Shown here piece by piece: positions 20,654 to 32,311 of a DNA stretch of 64,000 nucleotides. Under the pieces are notes generated by a model, which worked only from the letters and a program-made list of their open reading frames with translations, did not search any database and was not told the DNA's origin. How positions within the stretch are numbered: position 1 is the stretch's first letter; every line of letters begins with the position of its first letter. The translations under genes and the position numbers were made by a program. Origin of the DNA: Azolla caroliniana (Eukaryota > Polypodiophyta); assembly GCA_043228905.1 (NCBI GenBank), contig JBHGNT010000016.1, positions 17,546,001 through 17,610,000 on the forward strand. Reading direction: 5' to 3'.

Positions 20654-21533
20654 ATGGAAGGCGGCGGTGGTGGGCCTCCGGGCATGATGGTGTTGAACTC
20701 ACAAAACTACGCCGACTGGAAGATAAAGATGGAAGACCTTCTCATCGTCCGAGACCTGTACGAACCGATCGACAATGCCGAGATACCCAAGGGGGTAATA
20801 GAGTCGGAATGGAAGCTCCTGAACCGGAAAGCCGTAGCGACGATCCGGCAATATGTCGATGTAAGCGTTCTACAACATGTGGCGAATGACACCAACGCAT
20901 ATGAGAGGCCTCTACGAGAGGAAGAATGCGTTGAACCGGACCTCCCTGATGAGAAAGATAGTGAACCTCAAGTACCGGGACGGCGAGAGTATGGTGGAAC
21001 ACGTAAGCACGTTCATGGGATTCGTGAACCAGCTTGCGGCGATCAAGTTCCCGTTGGAGGATGCAATGCAAGCCATCATCCTGATGTGTACATTGCCGGA
21101 AAGCTGGGAGAACTTGGTGGTGACTCTCAGCACCTCCTGCACGGAAGATAACTTGTCCCTACAAACGGTAAAGACAAGTATTTTGAACGAAGAAGCGCGT
21201 CGGAGAGATAAAGAACCGGCCTCCGACTCGAAGGCGCTGCTTACCGAATCGGAACGGGGAAGACAATGGAACCGGAGTCCGCAAAGACGGGAGAAGTCGG
21301 GGACCCGGTCGTAGTCAAGAGGAAGACCCACATGCTTCCACTGTGGGAAGCCGGGGCACTTCCGGAAGAATTGTCGGCATTACCGAAAAGACAACGGAGC
21401 CGACGACACCGATTCGAAGAAGTCACCGGAGAGAAACGGTGCATACCGGGGAGCCACGGACCGGAGAGGTCCGGATCGGCGAGGGCAGGACCGGAAAGGA
21501 ACGACGGCACTCGCGGCAAGTGAGGAAGAAATC
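20654..21533 (+). pseudogene. copia-A2 gag
   Basis: ATG at 20654 follows the primer site by 16 bases. The Gag N-terminus (LNSQNYADWKIKMEDLL, IPKGVIESEWKLLNRKA) runs to about 20900, where a loss of 3n+2 bases after NDTNAYE shifts frame. The rest (GLYERKNALNRTSLMRKI, ESMVEHVSTFMGFVNQL, LPESWENLVVTL) continues in the pol frame. TAG at 21312-21314 precedes a good CCHC zinc knuckle (CFHCGKPGHFRKNC, 21333-21374). The frame then runs into protease without a break. Confidence 0.92.
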
Positions 21534-24500
21534 ATGCTCATCACCGAAGAAGGTGAACTAAACATTGCCGGCGATGAGACGACCTGGGTGGTCGATTCCG
21601 GAGCGTCGTTCCACCTGACCCCGGAAAGAAGATACTTCTCATCCTACACAGCCGGTGAGCATGGCTGTGTTCGGATGGGAAATGAAGGTACGTGCCGGAT
21701 CGCCGGCATAGGAGACGTGTGGTTGACAACCTCAACCGGATGCAAAATGCTGCTGAAGGATGTTCGACACGTTCCGGAGGTTCGATTGAACCTGATTTCG
21801 GCCGGGAGGCTAGACGATGAAGGCTACACGGGTAGCATCCGGAACGGTGTCATGAAGTTCAGCAAAGGGAGCCTGATAGTGGCTCGGGCCCGGAAGATCA
21901 ACACACTGTACCTGATGAATTCCCGGCTATGTCCGGAGGAGCTGAACGTGGCAGCTGACACTGCCGGTGAGCTGTGGCACAAAAGACTGTGCCACATGAG
22001 TGAGAAGGGGATGAAGAGGCTTGCAGAAGACAACCTTATTCCAGTGAAGCATGTGCACCTGGAGAAGTGCACCGATTGCCTGGCCGGTAAGCAGAACCGA
22101 ACCTCCTTCCACTCAAGGCCACCGACGAGACGTAGCGCACCATTGGAGTTGGTGCATACTGATGTGTGTCAGGTAGAAACGAAGTCACATGGCGGAGCCC
22201 AGTACTTCGTAACATTCATTGATGATCACAGCCGGAAGCTATGGACGGCACCGTTGAAGACAAAGGACCAAGTGTTGTGCGTCTTCAAAGAACTCCACGC
22301 GAGAGTGGAAAGGGAATCCGGCAAGAAGCTGAAAGCGATACGAGCGGATAACGGAGGGGAATACCGGGGGCAGTTCGCAGAGTACTGTCGCTCGGAGGGA
22401 ATCCGGCTCGAGTTTACTGTGCCGAAGACGCCGGAACTGAACGGGCTGGCCGAGAGGATGAACCGGACCATAATGGAGAGGGTCCGGAGTATGCTGGCGC
22501 ATGCGAAATTACCCAAGGGGTTTTGGGCTGAGGCAATGTCGACGGCGACATACGTGATAAACAGATCACCCTCAGTACCTTTGGACGGAGACACGCCGCA
22601 GAAAGTGTGGACCGGTAAGGAAGTGTCCTACCGGCATCTGAAGGTGTTCGGGTGTCTCGCATACGTGCATGTGGCAAAGGACCGGAGAGGAAAGCTAGAT
22701 CCAAAGACCCGGCCATGCATATTCCTCGGTTACGGCGATGACGAGTTCGGCTACCGAGTATGGGACCCGGTCGACAAGAAGATATTCCGGAGTCGTGATA
22801 TCATCTTCATGGAGAACAAGACACTCGCCGACTGGGAGTCGGAGAAGAAGATGAAGAGCTCCAAGTCGACCGGTGAGGATCAACTCTACGAGGAGCAGTC
22901 CCGACCGGCAAGGGACCGGTTAGCACTCGAGGATCCGGCCGAAGACGGTGAAGAAACAGAACCGGCCGAAGAAGATGAAAATAATACCGGAACCGGCCCC
23001 GATCCCGAAATGGATTCGGATGAAGAGGAAACGGAGCAGCCGGTTACCGAAGCTCCGGAACGGAGATACCCTCTAAGAGAGAGAAGGGCCCCCCGGAGAT
23101 TTCCGGAACCAGAGCACGTGCTGCTAACCGACGAGGGGGAGCCGGAGAGCTTTGAAGAAGCAAAGCATGACACCCAGAGCCGCAGGTGGTTGAGTGCCAT
23201 GCAGGACGAGATGGATTCCCTGCATGAGAACCACACATATGAACTTGTGGAGTTGCCGAAAGGAAAGCGGGCACTTCGAAACAAGTGGGTGTTCAAGCTG
23301 AAACCGGGAGATGCCGGAAACCCCCCGAGATACAAAGCCAGGATCGTGGTGAAGGGGTTTCAGCAAAAGAAGGGCGTCGACTTCGACGAGATATTTGCCC
23401 CGGTAGTGAAGATGACCTCCATCCGGACGGTGCTGAGCATAGCGGCAAGCATGGACCTCGAGGTAGAACAGATGGACGTGAAGACGGCATTCCTTCACGG
23501 GGACCTCGAAGAAGAGATCTACATGTAGCAACCAGAAGGATTCGAGAAGAAAGGGAAGGAGCACCTGGTATGCCGGTTGAAGAAGAGCCTTTACGGACTG
23601 AAGCAGGCTCCCCGGCAATGGTACCGAAAGTTCGACTCCTTCATGACAGACGAAGGGTACCACAAAACGCAGTCCGATCACTGTGTGTTTGTGAAGAAGT
23701 TCGAAGGAGGAGACTTTCTAATACTCCTCCTGTACGTGGACGACATGTTGATCGTCGGACGAGACCAGGTCAAAATACGGATGCTGAAGAAGGCTCTTCA
23801 CCGAACCTTCTCAATGAAGGACTTGGGTCCGGCGAGACAAATACTAGGGATGCACATCATCCGGGACCGGAGCAAGAAGCAGATGTGGCTGTCACAGGAG
23901 AAGTACGTGACAAAGGTGCTTAAACGGTTCAACATGTCGGAAGCAAGACCGGTCGGATCGACCCTCCCGGCAAACTGCAAGTTGTCCAGCAAGCAAAGCC
24001 CCAAGACAAAGGCTGAGAAGGAGGACATGATGAAAGTACCATATGCCTCTGCCGTCGGAAGCTTGATGTACGCAATGGTGTGTACAAGACCGGACATAGG
24101 ATATGCAGTTGGAGTGGTGAGCCAGTACATGAGCAAACCCGGCAAAGAGCACTGGAACGCGGTCAAGTGGATACTCCGATACCTGAAGGGCACGGCAAAC
24201 GTGTGCCTCCGATTCGGCTCCGGTAAGCCCGAATTCGACGGCTTTACCGATTCGGATATGTCGGCTGATGCAGATACCAGCCGGTCCACATCAGGGTATG
24301 TGATGACGTATGCAGGTGGAGCTGTTTCATGGCAGTCGAGGCTGCAGAAGACGGTTGCGCAGTCAACCACGGAGGCGGAGTACATGGCGGCTGTTGAAGC
24401 CGGCAAGGAAATAATATGGATGAAGGACTTCATTAGAGAGCTCGGTATCCGGCAGGAGGAGTACCGACTCTACTGCGATAGTCTGAGTGCCATCCACCTT

Positions 24501-24710
24501 GCGAAGAACGCGGCCTACCATTCCCGGACGAAACACATCCAGCGTAGATACCACTGGATCCGGGAAAGAATAGAAGACAAGGAGTTCGTGCTGACGAAGA
24601 TCCACACGGACGAGAACGGGTCGGATATGCTGACCAAGGTGCTCACACCCGACAAGCTGGAAGCATGCCGGAAGAGGATCGGGTTGGAGAGACATCCCAT
24701 GCCGAAGTGA
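21534..24710 (+). pseudogene. copia-A2 pol (protease, integrase, RT, RNase H), one nonsense codon
   Basis: Protease active site WVVDSGASFHL near 21590; GAG-pre-integrase HLEKCTDCLAGKQ; integrase D-D-E (HTDV, ADNGGEY, ELNGLAER); RT with YVDDML near 23738; RNase H to TGA 24708-24710. The single lesion is TAG at 23526-23528 (MQQPEGF region), where A1 has CAG. Otherwise colinear with A1 and more than 90% similar by eye. Reading frame is the same before and after the stop. Confidence 0.94.
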
Positions 24711-24720
24711 AGGGGGAGTT
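24711..24720 (+). other. Polypurine tract of copia-A2
   Basis: agggggag directly after the pol stop, then tt and the 3' LTR. Confidence 0.88.
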
Positions 24721-25385
24721 TGTTGGGATTTCGGTCCCTCCGGATGGGATGTCCGGAGATGAATGACGGCAAGCCCGGAGGCTGTTACGGAACCGTATGA
24801 TGAAGAGTACCCGGCATGAAGCCGGATGAAGAGTACCCGGTTACGGAGCCGGATGCTGAAGACCCCGGTTACGGAGCCGGATGCTGAAGACCCCGGTTAC
24901 GGAGCCGGATGACGTATGTACCCGGAGAGAGATCCGGATGCGGGGACATATTTGTGAATATGTTTGCTAAGGGCCCTTGAGGCTATATTTGTAAATAGCC
25001 CGAAAGTCATACGTGTATAAATATGACTTAGGGCAAACAGTTTATGTTGTTGCTCATTTTTCTGTTTTCACTTAGAGGGAGTGAAGAGAGCAGCCAGAGA
25101 GAGAGGGAGAGAGAGAGAGACGAAGAGGTCGTTGCCTCTGTGTATTGCCGCCGCCTGTGGCGAAGACAGTGAGCACAAGGTTGTTGCCTTGTAGCTTCAC
25201 CATTGTACATCCCTGTTCATAGTGATGGTTGGAGTCTGAGAACTGCCGTGGTTTTTCCCATTTAGGGTTTTCCACGTAAAATATTCTGTGTACTCTCTCT
25301 TTCTATTGTCTCGTGCATTCTGTATTTCCTGTTTTCCAAGTGTTGATCCTATTCCTCGGTTGTGGCCGAGCACTTTTTTTCAACA
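24721..25385 (+). repeat. 3' LTR of copia-A2
   Basis: 665 bp, three 28-bp units instead of four, TATA box at 25016-25023, ends CAACA at 25385. Confidence 0.97.
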
Positions 25386-25486
25386 GGTAATAATGCATGC
25401 ACACTTTAAACAAGTAGTGGAGCCCTTATTACTATTTTTAGACTATTACTTACATTAATCGTAGCATTCTCTATTCCCTAGGCATC

Positions 25487-28120
25487 ATGCAACGATTCAT
25501 TTCCTTAAAACCTATTTCTTCATCTTCTATGTCAACAACGCAGAGACAGAAGCGTATTTGTGCTGAAAAGTTTTCTGCTCTTCCGCGCTATAGCCTAAAG
25601 CTTTCTTCATAGAACGTCGATCTTTCTCTCAAAGACGAAATAATGCCAATCCTTGTTTCCAATAACCTGCGCCAGTGGCTCGTGAACAAGTATCTGCAGG
25701 GTTTCATCAAGGTTGCAGAGGTAGAGCCCCACCCTCGTGCGGCAAAACTTATGTAGCAGATTGACGTCTCCAAAATAATGAACAAACAAGTACATTGAGT
25801 ACTAGAATTAAAACAAGAAAGCTTTCATGATGTCTAGAAAATGGACAAGGACATGCTCAGGTCGTATTTTGGAGAATATTCTCCCTCGGCCAAAGCTTTT
25901 CAAACAAGGGGAGGGGAGAACGAATTCTTTCATGAAGTGGCCAAGTTTTTGTTAGAAATGGGTTTTGTTAGTCCCCGATTTTACGACATGCCCAAAAAGA
26001 GAGCTGACTTCATAATCACCATGTACAAGGGCGAAGTTTTTGACTGAGGGTTGCTGTCAGCAGAAGCTCTACGGGAGTAGTCGCATGGGGTGCAAAAAGG
26101 GAAACCAATGAAGCTGATCTTTGCTCGCTAGTTGTCGGTACTTTTTCTGACATAGAGATCGGAAAATCAACAAGAAGAAAAGAGGACGCCATGGCCACAA
26201 GCAACTTCCCGACCCCGAAGACAGGTACAACGTGAGGAGTGGTAGGAAGCATAATCGACGCAAGTAGATGCCATGCAACCGTTACCCTCACTAGTTCCGA
26301 AGTCAACACAAATTCCCCAACCTGACTCTATACCTATCCCACAACCAACTCCACAATTGCCCCAACCTGTGGAACCTGACCAACCGGCGCAATGACAACA
26401 TCGGGTAAAGCAAAGGGCTCAACGCTTTCCGTAGGCTCAGCAAGAGGAACCTACACAGAAAAAACAAAGAACAGAGGAGCAAGTTACGCAACCCACCCAA
26501 AGGACCTCGTGTCAATCCAAATGACACAACCAGACTCCAGAAAGGGAAGTCGTCGGTAACAACGGTACAAGAAGCAATGACATTCTCCAACATCCCTCTG
26601 GCCGCACATGAACTTGCCGCCATTCTACAATTCGGCACTTCCTATGAATTAGTAGAGTGGTTGGCCCATAGATTACAGGAGGTGTCGGAGAGAATGGCAC
26701 AGGAGCACTGGGATCAGATAATGATCCAGAAATCATTAAGTGGAGTTGTCGAGCCGTAGGAGTAGCAGGACGTCGATTGGATCGGTCGACAACGAAATGC
26801 GAAAAATAAGGGAGAAGCCATCCAAATGCCACCATTGCATGAGGCTCTAGTTGAGGTACATAGAGAATATGAAAAGGCAAGCCGAGCAGCCAAGGATATG
26901 GCTAATTTGTATAAAAAGGCAACGGCAACGTCGGAAATTTTGAATGCTCAATGCACAAATAAGCAAGCCGAAAACCAGAAGTTATCGGAACGACTTCGAC
27001 AGACAGAAGAACAACTACAGAAAACAAAGGAGGAATTGTTGCAGCAAACTTCATCAAGCAAACCCTTAGAGTTTGATCCAAACCTGCAACAAAAATTACA
27101 ACAGGCAGAATCAACACTCAAGGAAGCAGAAGCCAGAGCTAAGAAAGCCAAAACCCGATCAAAGAAAATAGAGGATCCGTTACAATTAGCAAAAACGGAA
27201 GTCGGCAAATGGCTAGATGCCAAGGACAATTTGGTTCAAAGGTTGCACCAACACGCAGAACAGGTCGAAGAACTCGAAGAGTGTGTCAAAATCCAAGAGG
27301 AAACTGCGCGGAATAGCTAGTGGAAAAGGAAAATCTGTTCACTCAACTGAACGAGAAATATACTCAAGAGCAAGAGGAATGGGCATCCGCGAAATAGAAT
27401 TTAGAATAGCGGTGTGCAAACCTAGAAGCCATCTCGAAACAACGACGACTTGACTTGTTGGTCGCTCAAGCACGGCTGTTGCGAGCGGAAAGTGCAACCA
27501 ATGCACAGATCACTGATTTGCGGAAGGCATTGGCAGAAGCACAATTTCGAATGAGTATGGGCGAGGAAAAAATACGCACAATACTCAAACACCACAAACT
27601 CAACACCTTCAAAATGGTCACCGAGTCAATGGATAAGGGTTGGAAGACCTAGGTGGCACAAGCATCAGAACTTCAACTTCTACGAGCCGACAGGGACAAC
27701 CGAAAGGCACAAGGACAAGGCTTCTTCAAAATGATGGAAGAAGCAATATCAACTGTTCAAGAAGATATTGCTAAAGATTTGTACGACATGGTAGCTTGTC
27801 ACTGCAATGACATTGGTCGACTTATGCAGGAATTCGATAAACATGACATCGACACAGCTGTTCAGTTGGACGCCTTTGAAGCCGAAAGACAAAGCTAAAT
27901 TCCAGGGCTCGGCGCACCAGAGCCAGTGGCACCATCACCACCAAGACCATCGATCGAGGATACACAACAACCCGCAAATTCAAACAATGACGACAAAGAG
28001 AGCCAACAACACGAACCTTCCCTGTTTGATATTTTGTAGGACGACACTAAAGATGAATTGGACGAGGACCTTCCTTCCGACCAGCCGGCATAGAAGGGTA
28101 CCGTGGGTTACCCGGGCAAG
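25487..28120 (+). pseudogene. gypsy-H extra ORF after pol, coiled-coil protein of unknown function
   Basis: From ATG 25487 a frame with several stops gives a globular N-part (LRQWLVNKYLQGFIKV; FFHEVAKFLLEMGFVSPRFY at 25930-25990). A Pro/Gln-rich stretch follows near 26320-26400, then an open block AHELAAILQFGTSYELVEWL (26600-26660). A long Glu/Lys/Gln-rich coiled coil runs from 26826 to 27320 and, after a frame change, at 27420-27890 (LLVAQARLLRAESATNAQ, IAKDLYDMVACHCNDIG). It ends acidic. I do not recognise a family. Some Athila/Tat elements carry an env-like or other ORF here; no membrane segment is visible, so an envelope role is not supported. Confidence 0.65.
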
Positions 28121-28144
28121 GCCCTGGCCCACGGGCGTGCCAAA

Positions 28145-28647
28145 TGTTACCTAGACAAAGGGGTGGACGGACATAGTGGGGAAGCATTGGAGTCGGAAGT
28201 TCAGAGTCGAAATCAAAGTCGGATCAAGGGAGAGGATCGATGAGTCATCATTTTGGTTAATAAAAGTTAATACCGAAAGTTATAGTTAGTTACAAAGTTT
28301 TGTCGTTCTTGTTGATAGGGCAAAATGTATTTCTTGATGAGGAAGTCATTCAGGTTGCCGATAAAAAGGGAACCGAACGCATTGTAAAATCTATTGTTTT
28401 ACTTTTAGTAATATAAGTTTAGTGGTAGGAATTCTTGGTGTGCAACTGTTTATTTTTTGGTTATCTATTTCCACTCTACTACAACTGTATTACGTAAGTA
28501 ACGATCTCGATGTATGTGTAACATCGATAAGATTACAATAACTTAGTATCTATTCGCACAACCACAATTCTTTGATAGAATGTAGAGTACGAAATGTTCA
28601 AACTCTGTTGTGTGTTAGCAACAGAGTCGGTTGTCGGCCAAACAACA
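28145..28647 (+). repeat. 3' LTR of gypsy-H
   Basis: 503 bp, TGTTACCTAGACAAAGG...CCAAACAACA, followed by target duplication ccgga. Confidence 0.9.
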
Positions 28648-30838
28648 CCGGAGCATGATTGCACATGCTAGGTGGTCAAAGATGTTTTGGGTTGCGACGT
28701 TGATGACGACGACCTATGTGATAAGCAGGTCACCCTTAGCGCCCTTGGACAGAGACACACCACAGAGAGTATGGATCGGTAAAGATGGATCGGTAAAGAC
28801 GTCTCTTACCGGCATCTGAAGGTGTTCAATTGTCTCGCTTGGCTCCGTGCATGTTGCAAAGGACAAGAGAGAAAAATTGGATCCGAAATCCCAGCCATGC
28901 ATATTCCTTGGGTACGGCGATGATGAGTTTGGCTATTGAGTGTGGGACTTGGTCGACAAAAAGTTCTTCCGGAGTCGAGACATACTCTTCATGGAAGATA
29001 GGACAATTGCCGACAGGGAGTCGAAGAAGAAGATGCAAGGACCCATTCGGCCGGAAGCCGAATGACGCTCGAAGAACCGGCCGGAGTCAAATAAGAAACC
29101 GAACCGACCGAAGAAGATGAAGAATCGGACATCGAGACTGGACAAGACCCCGAATCAGATTCGAATGAAGAACTGGCGGAGGAACCGGTTTTCACAAGGT
29201 CAGAGATATCCTCGAACGGAAAGAAGAGCCCCCTGAAGATTTCCGAATGAAGTGCGAGTACTACTGACCAATGAGGGGGAACTAGAAACCTTCAAAGAAG
29301 CAAAGAGAGACACCCACAGCTGCAAGTGGTTAAGTGCCACGTAGGATGAGATGGATTCCGTGCATGAGAACCACACATATGAATTGATAGAGCGGCCAAG
29401 AGGAAACAAAGCACTCAAGAACAAGTGGGTGTACAAGTTGAAACCGGGAGATGCCTGAAATCCACCGAGGTACAAAGCCCGCATTGTGGTGAAGGGCTTC
29501 CAGTAGAACAAAGGAGTGGATTTTGATGAGATCTTTGTCCTAATAGTGAAAATGACATCCATCTGGACTATGTTGAGCATTGCCGCAAGCATGGACCTCA
29601 AGGCAGAGCAACTAGATGTCAAGACGGCGTTCCTACATGGCGACCTCGAAGAAGAAATCTACATGCAACAACCGGAAGGGTTCATCAAGAAAGGGAAGGA
29701 GCACCTGGTGTGTCAGGTGAAGAAGAGTTTATACGGATTGAAACAAGCTCCCCGGCAATGGTACCAGAAGTTCGACTCCTTAATGACCGACCAAGGATAC
29801 CACAGAGACACAGGCCGACCATTGGGTGTTCGTGAAGAATCTCGACGGAATCGACTGCTTGATACTCATGTCGTATGTGGATGACATGTTAATCGTCGAA
29901 CCGGATCGGGAATCTGAAGAAGGTCTTGAATTGGACCTTCTCAATGCAAGACTTGGGCCCTACAAGACAGATATTGGGGATGCACATAGTCCGGGACCAG
30001 AAGAAGAAGCAATTATGGTTGTCATAGGAGAAGTACGTGATAAAGGTGCTTCAAAGGTTCAACGTGATGGATGCCACGCCGGTCGGGTCGACACTTCCAG
30101 CAAATTGCAAGCTTCCTGGGAAGCAAAGCCCGAAGACCAAGACGAAGAAGTTGGAGATGATGAAGATACCATATGCCTCTGCCGTTCGAAGCTTGATGTA
30201 CGCAATGGTGTGTACCCGGCCAGATATTAGATATGTAGTCAGAGTGATCAGCCAGTTCATGAGCAATTCGGGAAGAGAACAATGGACCGCGGTCAAGTGG
30301 ATAGTCTGGTACTTGAAAGGCACCTCGAACATATGTCTCTAGTTCAGCTCCATTAAACCACTATTGGAAGGCTTTACGGATTCAGACATGTCGGCTGATG
30401 TAGATACCAGTCGGTCCACATCCAGATATGTTATGACCTATGCAGGGGGAGTCGTATCGTGGCAGTCGAGACTACAAAAGTCCGTTGCACTGTGGACAAT
30501 GGAAGCAAAGTACATGGCAGTCGTGGAAGCCGGCAAGGAGATAGTCTAGATGAAGGACTTCATCGGAGAGTTGGGAATCTGATAGGTGGAATATCGGCTC
30601 CACTGCGACAGTCAAAGTGTCATCCACCTTGCAAAGATCGCACCGTACCACTCCAAGACGAAGCACATCCAGCGCAGATACCACTGGCTCCGGGAGAGAG
30701 TAGAAGAGCAAGTCTTCGCGTTGGTAAAGATCCACACAAAAGAAAACAAATCGGACATGTTGACCAAGGTATTGTCAGCCGACAAGCTGGACGAGTGCAG
30801 AAAATAGATCAAATTGACAAGACATCCCATGACGGAGT
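28648..30838 (+). pseudogene. copia-G pol C-terminal half (integrase end, RT, RNase H)
   Basis: Resumes where gypsy-H interrupted integrase. Readable blocks: YVISRSPLAPLDRDTPQRVW; KLDP..QPCIFLGYGDDEFGY; RT ([54 protein letters not shown]); RNase H (GFTDSDMSADVDTSRSTS, KYMAVVEAGKEIV, YHSKTKHIQRRYHW). At least ten stops and several frameshifts. Many stops replace CAG, CGA or TGG codons of A1. A 14-bp local duplication (ggatcggtaaagat) lies near 28775-28800. Confidence 0.9.
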
Positions 30839-30850
30839 GAAGGGGGAGAT
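30839..30850 (+). other. Polypurine tract of copia-G
   Basis: gaagggggagat immediately before the 3' LTR. Confidence 0.8.
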
Positions 30851-31272
30851 TGTTGGGAAACCTGTCTCTCCGATGAGATCCGGAAGATACCCAGAAACCG
30901 CAACGGATGGATGCGGAAGGTATCCGGATGGATCCAGTGTAAACCGGAAGTAGGGACAGATTTGTAAATAGGTTTCATGTGAGCCGTTGAGGCTACATTT
31001 ATAAATATCCCTAAAGTTATATAAGTATAAATATAACTTAGGGCAATCATTTTAACGATGAAATGTTGTTATCATTGTACATAGAGAGATAAAGAAAGCT
31101 TTTTTGTTGTAACCGTCGGTTGGCGACGACAGAGCTTGAGATCATTGCCTCTGAGTCTCATGTTGTAGTACATTTGCCCTAGAGTCTGCGAACTCCTGTG
31201 GTTTTTCCTCTTGAGGTTTTCTATTCGGTTGTTTTATTGAGACTCGATTGTGGCTGAGCACTATTCCTCTCA
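30851..31272 (+). repeat. 3' LTR of copia-G
   Basis: 422 bp, TGTTGGGAAACC...CTATTCCTCTCA, with TATAAATA at 31026-31033. Its second half matches 9979-10275. Confidence 0.85.
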
Positions 31273-31429
31273 AAAATGTGCTCAATCAACACTTTTTATA
31301 CAAGCCCCTCTCAGAATGGGCTGACCAAACTATTGATATGTACTCCAATGCTCATGAATGAGCCACTGACACTAATTGCCTACAATATACCTTTTTACTA
31401 AAAATAGGTATATAGCCACTAACCGGCTT

Positions 31430-31923
31430 CTTCAGCCGATTGGCCCATGTTGAGCATGTCACTCAACAAATACCTCTGGTGTACCATAAGCTACAAATAA
31501 GATGATTGGGTGAACTTCCTTGCAATGGCGGAATTTGCCTACAATAATAGTATCCATGCTTCAACTTAGGTTTCCCCATTCTTTGCAAACTATGGGTTCC
31601 ACCCTCGTTTCAACATTTCCATTCTCGTGAATCTTATCAAGCCTTCAACAGAGACATGTGCCCGCACTTTACAAGATGTCTATCACGACCTCTCCCTTGA
31701 GATCCATATCATTCCGCCAAACCAACCTTTGCATTCGGTGACATGGTTTGGTTGTTACGTCGCCACATCACCACCACACGCTAAATTGGACTACAAAAAG
31801 CTAGGCCTCTTCCTTATCTTCAAGCGAATCAATCAAGTCACCTTTTGGTTAGAGTTTCCCCTAGAATTCAGGATTCACAATGTTTTCCATGTTTCTCACC
31901 TTGAACTCTACCATCCTTCTTGA
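31430..31923 (+). pseudogene. gypsy-I pol C-terminus (integrase end), chromovirus-type
   Basis: Frame gives QDDWVNFLAMAEFAYNNSIH, a stop, VSPFFANYGFHPRF, then from 31627 LDYKKLGLFLIFKRINQVTF and FHVSHLELYHPS. These are the integrase core end and GPY/F-like region, colinear with gypsy-E at 57750-58205. Only the last ~165 codons remain. The 31273-31430 stretch before it holds decayed related sequence without an open frame. Confidence 0.75.
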
Positions 31924-32300
31924 ATTCCAGGACGACAACCTCCTTCTTGTCAATAGGGGAGGAGTACGAGGGTGACTAGATCCTCGACTCCTACTTGCGT
32001 CGTCGAAAACTTCAATATTTGGCTACCCCATTTTTTATGCCATGTGGGAGCCGGTTACACATTTGCAAAATGCTCCAAAGCCATTAGAGCTTTTCATCAA
32101 CGGTACCAACGTTTCCCTCCTTGAATTCCTTGAATTCTAGGATGACAACCTCCTCCACCGCCACCCATGGAGTTGTCAATAGGGGAGGAGTATGAGGGTG
32201 ACCATATCCTCGACAACTTTAATATTTGGTTACCCCATTTTTTACGCCATGAGGGAACCGGTTACACATTTGCAAAATGCTCCAAAGCCATTCTAGAGCG
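31923..32300 (+). repeat. Two direct copies of a ~180-bp segment after gypsy-I pol
   Basis: gaattcYaggaYgacaacctcc, ...ggggaggagta, ...ccggttacacatttgcaaaatg and tccaaagccatt occur at 31923-32085 and again at 32136-32293. Copies differ by substitutions and small indels. They cover the region between integrase and the polypurine tract. Confidence 0.75.
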
Positions 32301-32311
32301 AGGGAGGATAA

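Larger units (their letters stand above)
19930..25385 (+). mobile_element. copia-A2, complete young Ty1/copia element
   Basis: 5456 bp with both LTRs. It is flanked by perfect 5-bp target duplications ggtaa at 19925-19929 and 25386-25390, inserted in gypsy-H. LTRs differ by only three point changes and one 28-bp repeat unit. Primer site, gag-pol and polypurine tract are in place. Gag has a frameshift and the gag-pol frame has two stops, so it is probably not autonomous, though A1-type Pol could act on it in trans (inference). Confidence 0.97.
14001..28647 (+). mobile_element. gypsy-H, Ty3/gypsy retrotransposon with extra 3' ORF, split by copia-A2
   Basis: LTRs start TGTTACCTAGACAAAGG and end AACAACA. 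Flanking 5 bp are ctgga (13996-14000) and ccgga (28648-28652). Copia-A1 has ccgga at the matching integrase position, so the left copy carries a C to T change at a CpG. Order: LTR, gag with zinc knuckles, protease, RT, RNase H, integrase, then (after copia-A2) an extra ORF and the LTR. Without A2 it is about 9.2 kb. The pol type (DGGSG protease, VFLDDFVVYS) fits the non-chromodomain Tat/Athila side of plant gypsy. The LTRs differ at dozens of sites, so it is much older than A2. Confidence 0.9.
9979..31272 (+). mobile_element. copia-G, old Ty1/copia element split by gypsy-H
   Basis: 5' LTR remnant, primer site, gag to integrase (10291-14000), gypsy-H, then the rest of integrase, RT, RNase H, polypurine tract and 3' LTR (28648-31272). 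The two halves join logically at the H target site: MERV before H and IAHARW after it, as in copia-A1 around nt 470-500. Related to family A but heavily mutated. Confidence 0.88.

Noticed and set aside
25487-28120. Calling the extra gypsy-H ORF an envelope gene
   Set aside because: No signal peptide or membrane segment could be seen; coiled coil alone is not evidence.
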